Part shown: piece after piece, positions 44,362 through 50,761 of the stretch
Layout of the letters: each line of letters begins with the position of its first letter
Numbering within the stretch: position 1 is the first letter of the stretch
Source of the DNA: Tenacibaculum aiptasiae
GTDB taxonomy: Bacteria > Bacteroidota > Bacteroidia > Flavobacteriales > Flavobacteriaceae
Reading direction: 5' to 3'
NCBI RefSeq assembly: GCF_008806755.1
Contig: NZ_WAAU01000008.1
Coordinates: 248,530-312,529 of the forward strand
Length of the DNA stretch: 64,000 bases
Notes under the pieces: model-generated
What the model was told of the DNA's origin: nothing
Database searches by the model: none
What the model saw: only the letters and a program-made list of their open reading frames with translations
Made by a program: the position numbers and the translations under genes

Positions 44362-44449
44362 TATCTTTGAAGTATAAATTAAGATTTTGTTTTTCATTTT
44401 ATAGTTTAATTAGTTAAAAAGAAGTTATCCGGGGGGACGCTTCTTTTTT
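44362..44449 (+). ncRNA. Putative small RNA, copy 1 (promoter plus G-rich-loop hairpin)
   Basis: A full -7 box TATCTTTG at 44362-44369 is followed about 45 nt later by a terminator-type hairpin: AAAAAGAAG (44416-44424), loop with CCGGGGGGAC, then CTTCTTTTTT. No ORF lies between. The whole unit from about 44306, including box and hairpin, has a diverged second copy at about 46078-46240. A transcript of roughly 75 nt is predicted. It could instead be the leader of a lost gene. Confidence 0.5.
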
Positions 44450-44564
44450 ATTACATTTTATTCCTAAAATAATCGTATTACATTTTTAATTTTTTTCTCC
44501 AAATATTACGGATTTCCCTTACTTTTTTTCCGGCTTTTTTTCATATAAATAATTTACATGCATA

Positions 44565-44668
44565 TATTTTTGCTGCCTCATATTTTATTTGAAAAAATTA
44601 CAACGGAGAAATCTTAGATTTATACAATTTAATTCCCTTTTTTCTTAGCTCCTTCGGGAGCTTTTTTA
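44565..44668 (+). ncRNA. Putative small RNA ending in a TTCG-loop terminator
   Basis: A -7 box TATTTTTG (44565-44572) is followed by about 75 nt without ORF and then AGCTCC-TTCG-GGAGCT plus six T (44647-44668), a textbook terminator with a UUCG tetraloop. The nearest upstream gene end is over 1 kb away, so the terminator must serve a short transcript starting here. Confidence 0.45.
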
Positions 44669-44840
44669 TTAATTCTAAATTTCTATTAATCGAACCAGTG
44701 TTTTTCCTGTTCATTTATCAGGAAATTAACTATTTGAACCTTAACCTAAACATTATAAATTAGTTATAAAAAATAATTTAATTAACTAATACAAAATAAT
44801 TAACTAAAATTATTTTATCTATTATTTTTCTTCTTTTTAT

Positions 44841-44867
44841 CGAAAGTAAATTGCGTTTTACCGAAAG
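44841..44867 (+). promoter_or_regulatory. Direct CGAAAG repeats 21 bp apart upstream of the STAS gene
   Basis: CGAAAG occurs at 44841 and 44862, exactly 21 bp (two helical turns) apart, and the preceding bases TAT/TAC are similar too. Direct repeats with this period are the usual site type for LytTR or other two-component regulators. They lie about 65-90 bp before the STAS start codon. Confidence 0.35.
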
Positions 44868-44929
44868 AAACATGCTTATTAGATATCTATAGTTGATATT
44901 TACATATACAAACACTAAAAATTACAACC

Positions 44930-45202
44930 ATGGCTTTACAAATCTCAGAAAAAAAAGGAATTTTCTATTTAAAAGGTAAAATTAACTGTACAACTGTTAA
45001 ATCTTTCATTACTTATTTTGAGCACTATATTTCACAAAATAAGAAAACAGTAATTAATTTAGATAAAATAAAAGAGATTGATTCTGATGGATTAAAGGCT
45101 ATTAAAAAATTAAGGGCTTTGGCTATTAAGAATCAAAAAATATTTTCTACCATAGGTAATGGTGCTAAAGATATATTTAATCGTTTAAATCCAGCTTCTT
45201 AA
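44930..45202 (+). CDS. STAS-domain protein (anti-anti-sigma-like)
   Basis: 90 aa, one STAS domain: alternating strands and helices with FYLKGKINCTTVKSF, TVINLDKIKEIDSDGLKAIKKL and FSTIGNGAKDIF. The position where anti-anti-sigma factors have a phosphorylated Ser/Thr is in EIDSDGLKA (Ser at about 49). A partner kinase or anti-sigma factor is not nearby. It may bind a cytoplasmic partner in signalling. The next gene encodes a small membrane protein and starts 40 bp later. Confidence 0.75.
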   Translation: MALQISEKKGIFYLKGKINCTTVKSFITYFEHYISQNKKTVINLDKIKEIDSDGLKAIKKLRALAIKNQKIFSTIGNGAKDIFNRLNPAS

Positions 45203-45242
45203 AACTATTTATTGCATGAGTTAAATTTTAAATTTTTACTCT

Positions 45243-45581
45243 ATGATTAATTTATTCCCCCTACTAAGTTTATCTAAAAATAAATCTGAGAAACTAAACG
45301 TTAATGAAACTAGTTTTACTCAAAAAATATGTAATGTTTTAGATATATTACTTTGCATTATAATTGCCATAGGTTATACAATTTTATTAATCAACACAGC
45401 TACATATTTTCATAATATAATATTTTATTTCTCAATATTGTTGATGTTCATTTCTACGGGGCTACGTATAATGTATTACGATAAGAAAAATATTCTTTTA
45501 TCTTTTAATACTTACGTTTACTATACATTTGTATTTACTTTTATTATTAGAACACTTGTATTAATTTTTATTGGTATTTGA
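45243..45581 (+). CDS. Small membrane protein of unknown function, three segments
   Basis: 112 aa. A charged N-terminal 30 residues is followed by three hydrophobic helices (about 33-53, 58-77 and 92-111). No family recognised. It is probably cotranscribed with the STAS gene (40 bp gap) and ends close to the last helix. It could be a membrane anchor or receptor for the STAS protein (inference). Confidence 0.5.
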   Translation: MINLFPLLSLSKNKSEKLNVNETSFTQKICNVLDILLCIIIAIGYTILLINTATYFHNIIFYFSILLMFISTGLRIMYYDKKNILLSFNTYVYYTFVFTFIIRTLVLIFIGI

Positions 45582-46077
45582 TACTATTAAAAGGTTCTGT
45601 AAAATAAATATAGTTTCAAGGATAGTTTTTAAATTGATCTAAAATTTAAAAACGAAACAACTTCTTCTTAATCTACTTGTAGTGCTAACTGGTATAAGCA
45701 TGGAAACTTAAATAAAGCTCGATCATATATGCTATGTTAACTAGTAACTCAGTATTAGGTAATAGAAACAACTAATAAAAATTCAACTGAATGGAAAAGT
45801 TGAATATCTCAAAAAACTGATTATGAAACAGCCTATTGATTAATATTCTTTAAAGGTATTGAATCTAACTGTAAATAATCATTTCAATAAATAAAAAACC
45901 CACTCAAAAAATTGAGTGGGAAAATTGCTATGAAAAAGAAATCTTATTGACGTCTCAATAAGATAAGTACAATATAACATTAAAAATTTAAAAAAACAAT
46001 TTTTTCTCAGTTTACTTTCTTCTTGATTTTATCACTAATAGACAAAAATTCAATTAGCTTATAAAAAAAGGTAACTC
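45582..46077. other. Intergenic region without ORFs; two consecutive perfect stem-loops
   Basis: No protein gene is supported on either strand. The notable structure is at 45890-45964, described as a candidate minus-strand RNA. The rest is AT-rich with frequent stops. Confidence 0.6.
45890..45964 (-). ncRNA. Putative minus-strand small RNA with two hairpins
   Basis: On the minus strand a perfect stem-loop ATCTTATTGA-GACG-TCAATAAGAT (45964-45941) is followed after 20 nt by CCCACTCAA-TTTT-TTGAGTGGG and a run of six T (45920-45893), a strong terminator. A weak -7-like TTATATTG lies just upstream (45977-45970). Length about 75 nt. No minus-strand gene ends here, so the terminator needs a short transcript to serve. 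Confidence 0.4.
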
Positions 46078-46133
46078 ATCGATACTTTATTTCTCTTCAT
46101 CTAATTTTTTAAAAAATAAGTACTTCTCTAAAT

Positions 46134-46238
46134 TATCTTTGAAGTATAATTTAAAAATTTGATTTTTTCATTTTACAGTTTGATAGATTAGTTAGTTTTA
46201 AAAGAAGAAGTGTCTGGAGGTGATAACTTCTTCTTTTT
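46134..46238 (+). ncRNA. Putative small RNA, copy 2, with GGAGGTGAT in the hairpin loop
   Basis: Diverged copy of the unit at 44362: the same -7 box TATCTTTG (46134-46141), the same following GAAGTATAA and T-rich stretch, and a perfect 12-bp hairpin AAAAGAAGAAGT / ACTTCTTCTTTT ending in six T. The 14-nt loop contains GGAGGTGAT, complementary to the conserved anti-Shine-Dalgarno 3' end of 16S rRNA. A reading frame from a GTG at 46210 covers the hairpin but looks like chance. Confidence 0.5.
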
Positions 46239-46372
46239 TATTATTCATGATTCTCTTTTTCTTTTTAAGCAGGGAATCAAAATACTTCTTAAAAAACTAA
46301 ATAACAACAAATTAAAAGGTAATACCTTACTTATTTTATGGTTTTTCTTAAAGTTTATTCTCTTTCAATATT

Positions 46373-46380
46373 TAAATTTG
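46373..46380 (+). promoter_or_regulatory. -7 box for the double-glycine peptide gene
   Basis: TAAATTTG, a full match to TAnnTTTG, 22 bp before the ATG at 46403. Confidence 0.5.
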
Positions 46381-46402
46381 AAACAAATCAAAATTTATTA
46401 CT

Positions 46403-46561
46403 ATGATTAGAAGTGTATCAAACTTAGGTTCTATTTTAAATAGAAAAGAACAAAAATTTATTAATGGAGGAAGTCTTTCATGTAACACTAACAAACAGTG
46501 TGTTTTAGCTTGGAACGATCCTTATGCTATTTGTCACAGAGGAAGATGTCTTCCAGGATAA
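46403..46561 (+). CDS. Double-glycine-leader Cys-rich peptide (bacteriocin/RiPP-like precursor)
   Basis: 52 aa. The leader MIRSVSNLGSILNRKEQKF is followed by INGG (residues 20-23), the Bacteroidota type of double-glycine leader with LG-x-x-LN-x-x-E-Q-x-x-I-N-G-G that is cut by C39-peptidase ABC exporters. The predicted mature peptide is 29 aa, SLSCNTNKQC onward, with Cys at 27, 33, 44 and 49 and basic residues HRGR. Two disulfides or thioether-type modification are possible. It has its own -7 box and a terminator right after the stop. No exporter or modifying enzyme lies nearby, so these must act from elsewhere. Confidence 0.75.
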   Translation: MIRSVSNLGSILNRKEQKFINGGSLSCNTNKQCVLAWNDPYAICHRGRCLPG

Positions 46562-46566
46562 AATTT

Positions 46567-46590
46567 AAGCGAACTTCGGTTCGTTTTTTT
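46567..46590 (+). terminator. Terminator of the peptide gene
   Basis: CGAAC-TTCG-GTTCG with seven following T, six bases after the stop codon of the peptide gene. Confidence 0.9.
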
Positions 46591-46658
46591 ATGGGTTCTT
46601 ATAAAATTTCTTAATAAATTAGGTAGGGTTTTCTGCTATTCAACCGTTATTATTTAAA

Positions 46659-46745
46659 ATGAATACCTTTATGAGAAAAATTAAATCCTTTTTATTATTC
46701 CTTATTTTATTATTCACTTTTACTTGTTTAATACTTATTTCTTAA
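46659..46745 (+). CDS. 28-aa hydrophobic peptide
   Basis: ATG at 46659 (or 46671) gives MNTFMRKIKSF followed by 17 mostly Leu/Ile/Phe residues ending LILIS. This is a short basic head and a single membrane span, the form of type I toxin peptides and other small membrane proteins. A strong hairpin with T-run follows 50 bp later. No promoter box was found just upstream. The size and AT-rich context mean chance is possible. Confidence 0.35.
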   Translation: MNTFMRKIKSFLLFLILLFTFTCLILIS

Positions 46746-46795
46746 ATTAAAGCTTATCCTTAAAAGGCTTAAAAAAAAGTAAATTATACTAACGT

Positions 46796-46836
46796 GTAGC
46801 AATAAACTTAATAGAAGTTTTATGCTACATTTTTTT
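46796..46836 (+). terminator. Strong hairpin with T-run after the hydrophobic peptide
   Basis: GTAGCA-ATAAACTT pairs with AAGTTTTAT-GCTAC (one bulge) around AATAG and is followed by seven T. Confidence 0.75.
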
Positions 46837-46875
46837 ATGAATTACTTAGATATTATTTTGCTAGAAATAGGCAAA

Positions 46876-46955
46876 AAAAAAGGAACACTTTCAGTTCCTT
46901 TTCGAAGTTAGTCTTAACAAAAGCCCCCCGGCTTTAAATTTTGACATTTCGAGAA
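46876..46955 (-). ncRNA. Putative minus-strand small RNA with GGGG loop
   Basis: On the minus strand AAAGCC-GGGG-GGCTTT (46935-46920) is followed by ACTAACTTCG and the terminator AAAAGGAAC-TGAAAGT-GTTCCTTTTT (46902-46876). Upstream TATTTTCG is close to TAnnTTTG. It lies beyond the nap operon terminator at 47014-47047, so it is a separate transcript of roughly 75 nt or a leftover leader. Confidence 0.4.
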
Positions 46956-47013
46956 CGAAAATAACAAGTTTATTTCGATAGACAAAATTAATAGAACAAA
47001 AAAATCACTGTAT

Positions 47014-47047
47014 AAAAAAGAGTGATTTCCCTTAAAAAATCACTCTT
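47014..47047 (-). terminator. Terminator of the nap operon
   Basis: On the minus strand GAGTGATTT pairs with AAATCACTC and is followed by six T, 30 bp after the NrfD-like stop. Confidence 0.9.
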
Positions 47048-47078
47048 CTACAAATAAAATATTTCCAATTATTTTTTA

Positions 47079-48296
47079 CTATTTCTTATACCTCAACTTT
47101 CCAGTTTCTATACCAATTGCTGTTTTAGCTAAAACTGTAAAAATTAAAGCTCCCATTGCCCAAATACCTAGTGTAACACCTATTTCTATTGCTGTTGGCG
47201 TATACTCTGCTATTTTACCATAAGGTCCTGGAATAAAACCTGGTACTATTAAGCCAAAACCTTTTTCTATCCAAATTGCTATAAAAAGAATAAAACAAGC
47301 AAAGTATAATACTTTTAAATTGTTACGTAGCTTATGAAACGTTAATATAACCGTTGCTAATACATTTAAAGAAATTGCTGTCCATATCCAAGGTAACAAA
47401 GCCGTTTTTCCATCTAAACCAAAAAACAGATAATAAGCACTTTCACTGTGATGCGTAGGGGCATAAAACTCTTTAAATAATTCAGAAATTAACATAATAA
47501 TATTAATCTGAGCAGCAACAGTAACTACCATTGCTAACTTCTTCAAAGTTTTGTCTTCTATTTTAAATGCTGTAAATGATCTTATAATAGCTAATACTAT
47601 AATAATTAAAGCTGGTCCAGCTGCAAATGCAGAAGCTAAAAAGCGAGGTCCTAACAAGGCATTATTCCAAAACGGTCGTGCTTGTAATCCTTGATATAAA
47701 AATGCTGTTACTAAGTGTATTCCTACTGCCCAAAAAACCGATAATATTGCTCCTGGTACATAAACACTCTTTTTAGATTCTTTTCCTTGATAGTGCCTAA
47801 ATAATATATAAAATGGAATTGTAATATTTAAAAATAAGTATCCATTTAAAACAATTACATCCCAAGTTAACATTGAATTTGGAAAATTAAAAACCCCAAT
47901 ACCTGGTATCATATGCCATAATACAGAAGGCCCTCCCATGTCTGCTACAACAAAAGCTAAACACATAATAAGAGCTGCTACTGCGAGGCCTTCTCCTATT
48001 AATACTGCTTGTTTAAAATCAATATCCTTTAATACATAGGTTGGCATTACCAGCATAACTGCCGCAGCCGCTACTCCTACTAAGAATGTAAAGTTAGAAA
48101 TATACAATCCCCAACTAACTCTATCTGTCATTCCAGTTACACTAAGTCCATGTTCTAGTTGAATTGAATAACAATACATTCCAACAAGCATTACTAAAGT
48201 TAAAAAAGCCATCCATAAGTGGTACTTTTTAGAACCTTGTGTAATTATATTTAAACTGTCTTTTACTAAACTTGTAAAAACTTTAAGTCTTCTCAT
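47079..48296 (-). CDS. NrfD/PsrC-like membrane quinol oxidase subunit of the nap operon
   Basis: 405 aa with about ten membrane helices, as in NrfD/PsrC polytopic subunits (GMYCYSIQLEHGLSVTGMTDRVSWGLYI region, cited in part: GLYISNFTFLVGVAAAAV). It should oxidise menaquinol and pass electrons to the NrfC-like ferredoxin encoded 10 bp upstream. This would replace the NapC or NapGH quinol dehydrogenases of other nap systems. It is the last gene of the operon, with a terminator 30 bp after the stop. Confidence 0.85.
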   Translation of the reverse strand: MRRLKVFTSLVKDSLNIITQGSKKYHLWMAFLTLVMLVGMYCYSIQLEHGLSVTGMTDRVSWGLYISNFTFLVGVAAAAVMLVMPTYVLKDIDFKQAVLIGEGLAVAALIMCLAFVVADMGGPSVLWHMIPGIGVFNFPNSMLTWDVIVLNGYLFLNITIPFYILFRHYQGKESKKSVYVPGAILSVFWAVGIHLVTAFLYQGLQARPFWNNALLGPRFLASAFAAGPALIIIVLAIIRSFTAFKIEDKTLKKLAMVVTVAAQINIIMLISELFKEFYAPTHHSESAYYLFFGLDGKTALLPWIWTAISLNVLATVILTFHKLRNNLKVLYFACFILFIAIWIEKGFGLIVPGFIPGPYGKIAEYTPTAIEIGVTLGIWAMGALIFTVLAKTAIGIETGKLRYKK

Positions 48297-48306
48297 ACTA
48301 TATATT

Positions 48307-49434
48307 TTAGTCCATGAAGTACCAGAACTTTGGTTCTGTACCTAAATCTTCTTTTAATCTGAATACTTTTTTATTTTCTAGCACCCAACGTATAGAACTA
48401 TTTGGATCTAGTAGGTTTCCAAAAATTCTAGCTCCCGTAGGACATGCCTCTACACAAGCTGGATTTTTACCAGCTCTGGAACGCTGTACACAGAAAGTAC
48501 ATTTTTCCATGACTCCTTTTTTACGCATTCTATTTCCTAAGTAATGTTGATTTTTATTAATCTCTTCTTCAGGAACTTCAGGCTTACTCCAATTGAATCT
48601 ACGTCCGTCATATGGACAAGCTGCCATACAGTATCTACATCCTACACACCAATCATAATCGACCACTACCAAACCATCTTTTTCTCTCCAAGTTGCTTGT
48701 ACTGGGCAAACCTCAACACATGGTGGGTTATCACAATGAAAACACTGAGTTCCCATATAGAAATGTCCTTCTGCTGGTACTTCATGATAATAATTATCAT
48801 CAGCTTCATTAAAATTAAAGCCTTTTCCATCCTTCATTTCATGAATTCGGATGTACTGCATTTGAGAATTTCTATCTTGATTATTTTCTTCAACACAGGC
48901 GCTAACACAATCCATATATCCCTGACATTTTGATATATTAAATGCATATCCAAATAACACATCTTCTTCTGCATTTTTAGAAGACATATTGATTGTTTTT
49001 CCTGTACGTAATTGATATGAACGAACCAATCTATTCACTGTTGCTTCCTTCTCTTCATCCGTCATCAATTTATAGTTTCCTTTAAATTGCTCTTCCCAGT
49101 CTATTTGAGCTTTCTCTTTAGTATCACTACTTGTTGTTACACTACAAGAAGTTGTTACCGCTCCAGCTCCTATTAATAAACTTGCTGTTAGCTTTTTAAA
49201 AGCACTACGCCTATCCATTTTCACATCAAAAACTTGTTCAAAACCATCTCTATGACGTTCTTCACCAATAGATGCATCTACAGCAGCTTCAAAGAATTCT
49301 TCTTTGCTAAGTTCTTTCTTTGAAGAATTAGAATTACATCCTCCTTCTGTCTTACCACATCCGCAAGAATTTGATTTTTGTTTATGTCTGCTATTTAGGT
49401 TTAGAGTAAACCATTTTTTATTGTTATTGCTCAT
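48307..49434 (-). CDS. NrfC/DmsB-like 4Fe-4S ferredoxin subunit
   Basis: 375 aa. An N-terminal Cys-rich extension (SCGCGKTEGGC) is followed at about 75-98 by an internal Tat-like segment DRRSAFKKLTASLLIGAG. The ferredoxin core from about 155 has four Cys groups: CQGYMDCVSAC, CFHCDNPPCVEVC, CVGCRYCMAAC with CPYDGRRFNW, and CTFCVQR...CVEACPTGAR. The first group has three Cys instead of four. It moves electrons from the NrfD-like protein to the periplasmic cytochromes. The internal Tat signal resembles that of Bacteroidota alternative complex III and related oxidoreductases. Confidence 0.88.
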   Translation of the reverse strand: MSNNNKKWFTLNLNSRHKQKSNSCGCGKTEGGCNSNSSKKELSKEEFFEAAVDASIGEERHRDGFEQVFDVKMDRRSAFKKLTASLLIGAGAVTTSCSVTTSSDTKEKAQIDWEEQFKGNYKLMTDEEKEATVNRLVRSYQLRTGKTINMSSKNAEEDVLFGYAFNISKCQGYMDCVSACVEENNQDRNSQMQYIRIHEMKDGKGFNFNEADDNYYHEVPAEGHFYMGTQCFHCDNPPCVEVCPVQATWREKDGLVVVDYDWCVGCRYCMAACPYDGRRFNWSKPEVPEEEINKNQHYLGNRMRKKGVMEKCTFCVQRSRAGKNPACVEACPTGARIFGNLLDPNSSIRWVLENKKVFRLKEDLGTEPKFWYFMD

Positions 49435-49441
49435 GCCTAAA

Positions 49442-50068
49442 TTATTTACGTTCTTTAACTTTTTGTGTATTAAATCGTGCTGGCCACTTAGTATGAAAAC
49501 TTGGCGAGTGCGGATTATGACAGTTTACACATGTCATTGATGCTCTAGGTGGTGCCCAACTATTAATTATTTTTCCATGTGCTCCGCCAGTCCAATCTTT
49601 ATATTGTTTTTGATGGCATTGACTACATAGTTTGTAACTTTTATTAAAATCTATTCCATGTCCAGTAATACTTCTTAACTCATCCATATTATCGCTATTA
49701 TGACATGTAATGCAATTCATTGTATTAGAGTTTGCATGATTTAGTTTAATATTCCAATGCGCCTTTTTGATATCTCCAGATTTCATCTTAGCCAAAGGCT
49801 GTGTATGGCATTCTGTGCATTTAAAAGATTTAATTTTATCTTTTCTTGTAGGTATTTTAAACGTGATTTCGTTTTCTGTTACTTCAATCATGTTTAAACC
49901 ATCAATAAAATTTTCTGATGAAACCGACACTCCTTTATAATGCTTACTCTCTGCCTCTATCTTATCTGTAATACTATGATATTCGTGTTCTTTGTGTTTA
50001 CATGAAATCATTAAAAAAGCAATGACAAACAAGTAACTAACTAATTTTATGTATTTATTTTTCTTCAT
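49442..50068 (-). CDS. Tetraheme c-type cytochrome lipoprotein
   Basis: 208 aa. Signal peptide with lipobox LMISC (Cys23). Four CxxCH heme sites: C84-H88, C119-H123, C148-H152 and C180-H184. Extra His residues (HWNIKLNH, HGIDF, AHGK) can serve as distal ligands. It probably links the NrfC-like ferredoxin to the NapB-like cytochrome in the periplasm. Start overlaps the upstream stop by one base. Confidence 0.88.
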   Translation of the reverse strand: MKKNKYIKLVSYLFVIAFLMISCKHKEHEYHSITDKIEAESKHYKGVSVSSENFIDGLNMIEVTENEITFKIPTRKDKIKSFKCTECHTQPLAKMKSGDIKKAHWNIKLNHANSNTMNCITCHNSDNMDELRSITGHGIDFNKSYKLCSQCHQKQYKDWTGGAHGKIINSWAPPRASMTCVNCHNPHSPSFHTKWPARFNTQKVKERK

Positions 50069-50757
50069 TAGTTTTCCATTTTTCTGATAAAGTTTCCTAT
50101 ATCTTCTGTTACTTTATTATTGGGTACGTGACACTGACGACAATTAATTCTTTCTGGGTGCGATACTCTAATTTCTTTAGGTGCACTAGGTCCTGCATGA
50201 CACGCTAAACAATTTTCTCTTAATTGTAATTGATGTGGAATTGCTGGTGGACTACCCAACAAAGCATTATTATTACCTACTGTAGGAATAGTGCCTTTTT
50301 TAAAGTTATTTGCTACAAATAATGAATTACTTTTCTGCGGAACATGACATTGACGACAATTTACCAGTTCGGGATGAGGAGTAACAGGCGTGTATGCTTT
50401 AAATTTCTCTACATATCCTCCATTTTCGTGACACTTTAAACAACTATTGTCTCCCATGTTTCTCTCACTATTTATATCATGAGGAATACTTGGTGGCGCA
50501 CCATAGAAGGCTCTATTATTATAATAGTTTTTCATGCTTCGTTGATGCGTTTCATCTACAGGCATTTCAACATAATCTAAAGCATGCTCTGAACGTTTAA
50601 AAACACCTTTTTCTAATGGGATAATTGGTGTTATCCCGTTTTCTTTTATGAGGACATATGTATCCTCTCTTCCAGTCTGATAGCTATAATTCCATATTGC
50701 AATAAAAGCAATAAAAAGAATTACAAATAAAGATATAATACCTAATCGTTTTCTCAT
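50068..50757 (-). CDS. NapB-like nitrate reductase cytochrome with two NapB units (tetraheme)
   Basis: 229 aa, longer than the usual ~150-aa diheme NapB. A membrane anchor (about 7-24) is followed by two similar units. Unit 1 (83-140) has GAPPSIPHD, C106-H110 and CRQCHVPQ (C134-H138). Unit 2 (165-212) has GSPPAIPHQ, C183-H187 and CRQCHVPN (C206-H210). Each unit matches the NapB pattern PP-x-(V/I)PH ... CxxCH ... CxQCHVP. It should hand electrons to NapA, whose gene is 4 bp upstream. Confidence 0.85.
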   Translation of the reverse strand: MRKRLGIISLFVILFIAFIAIWNYSYQTGREDTYVLIKENGITPIIPLEKGVFKRSEHALDYVEMPVDETHQRSMKNYYNNRAFYGAPPSIPHDINSERNMGDNSCLKCHENGGYVEKFKAYTPVTPHPELVNCRQCHVPQKSNSLFVANNFKKGTIPTVGNNNALLGSPPAIPHQLQLRENCLACHAGPSAPKEIRVSHPERINCRQCHVPNNKVTEDIGNFIRKMEN

Positions 50758-50761
50758 GACC

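Noticed and set aside
46210..46410. 66-codon frame starting with GTG inside the sRNA hairpin
   Set aside because: It has a low-complexity Phe/Leu/Lys composition, starts in the middle of a terminator-type stem and overlaps the promoter and start of the better supported peptide gene.
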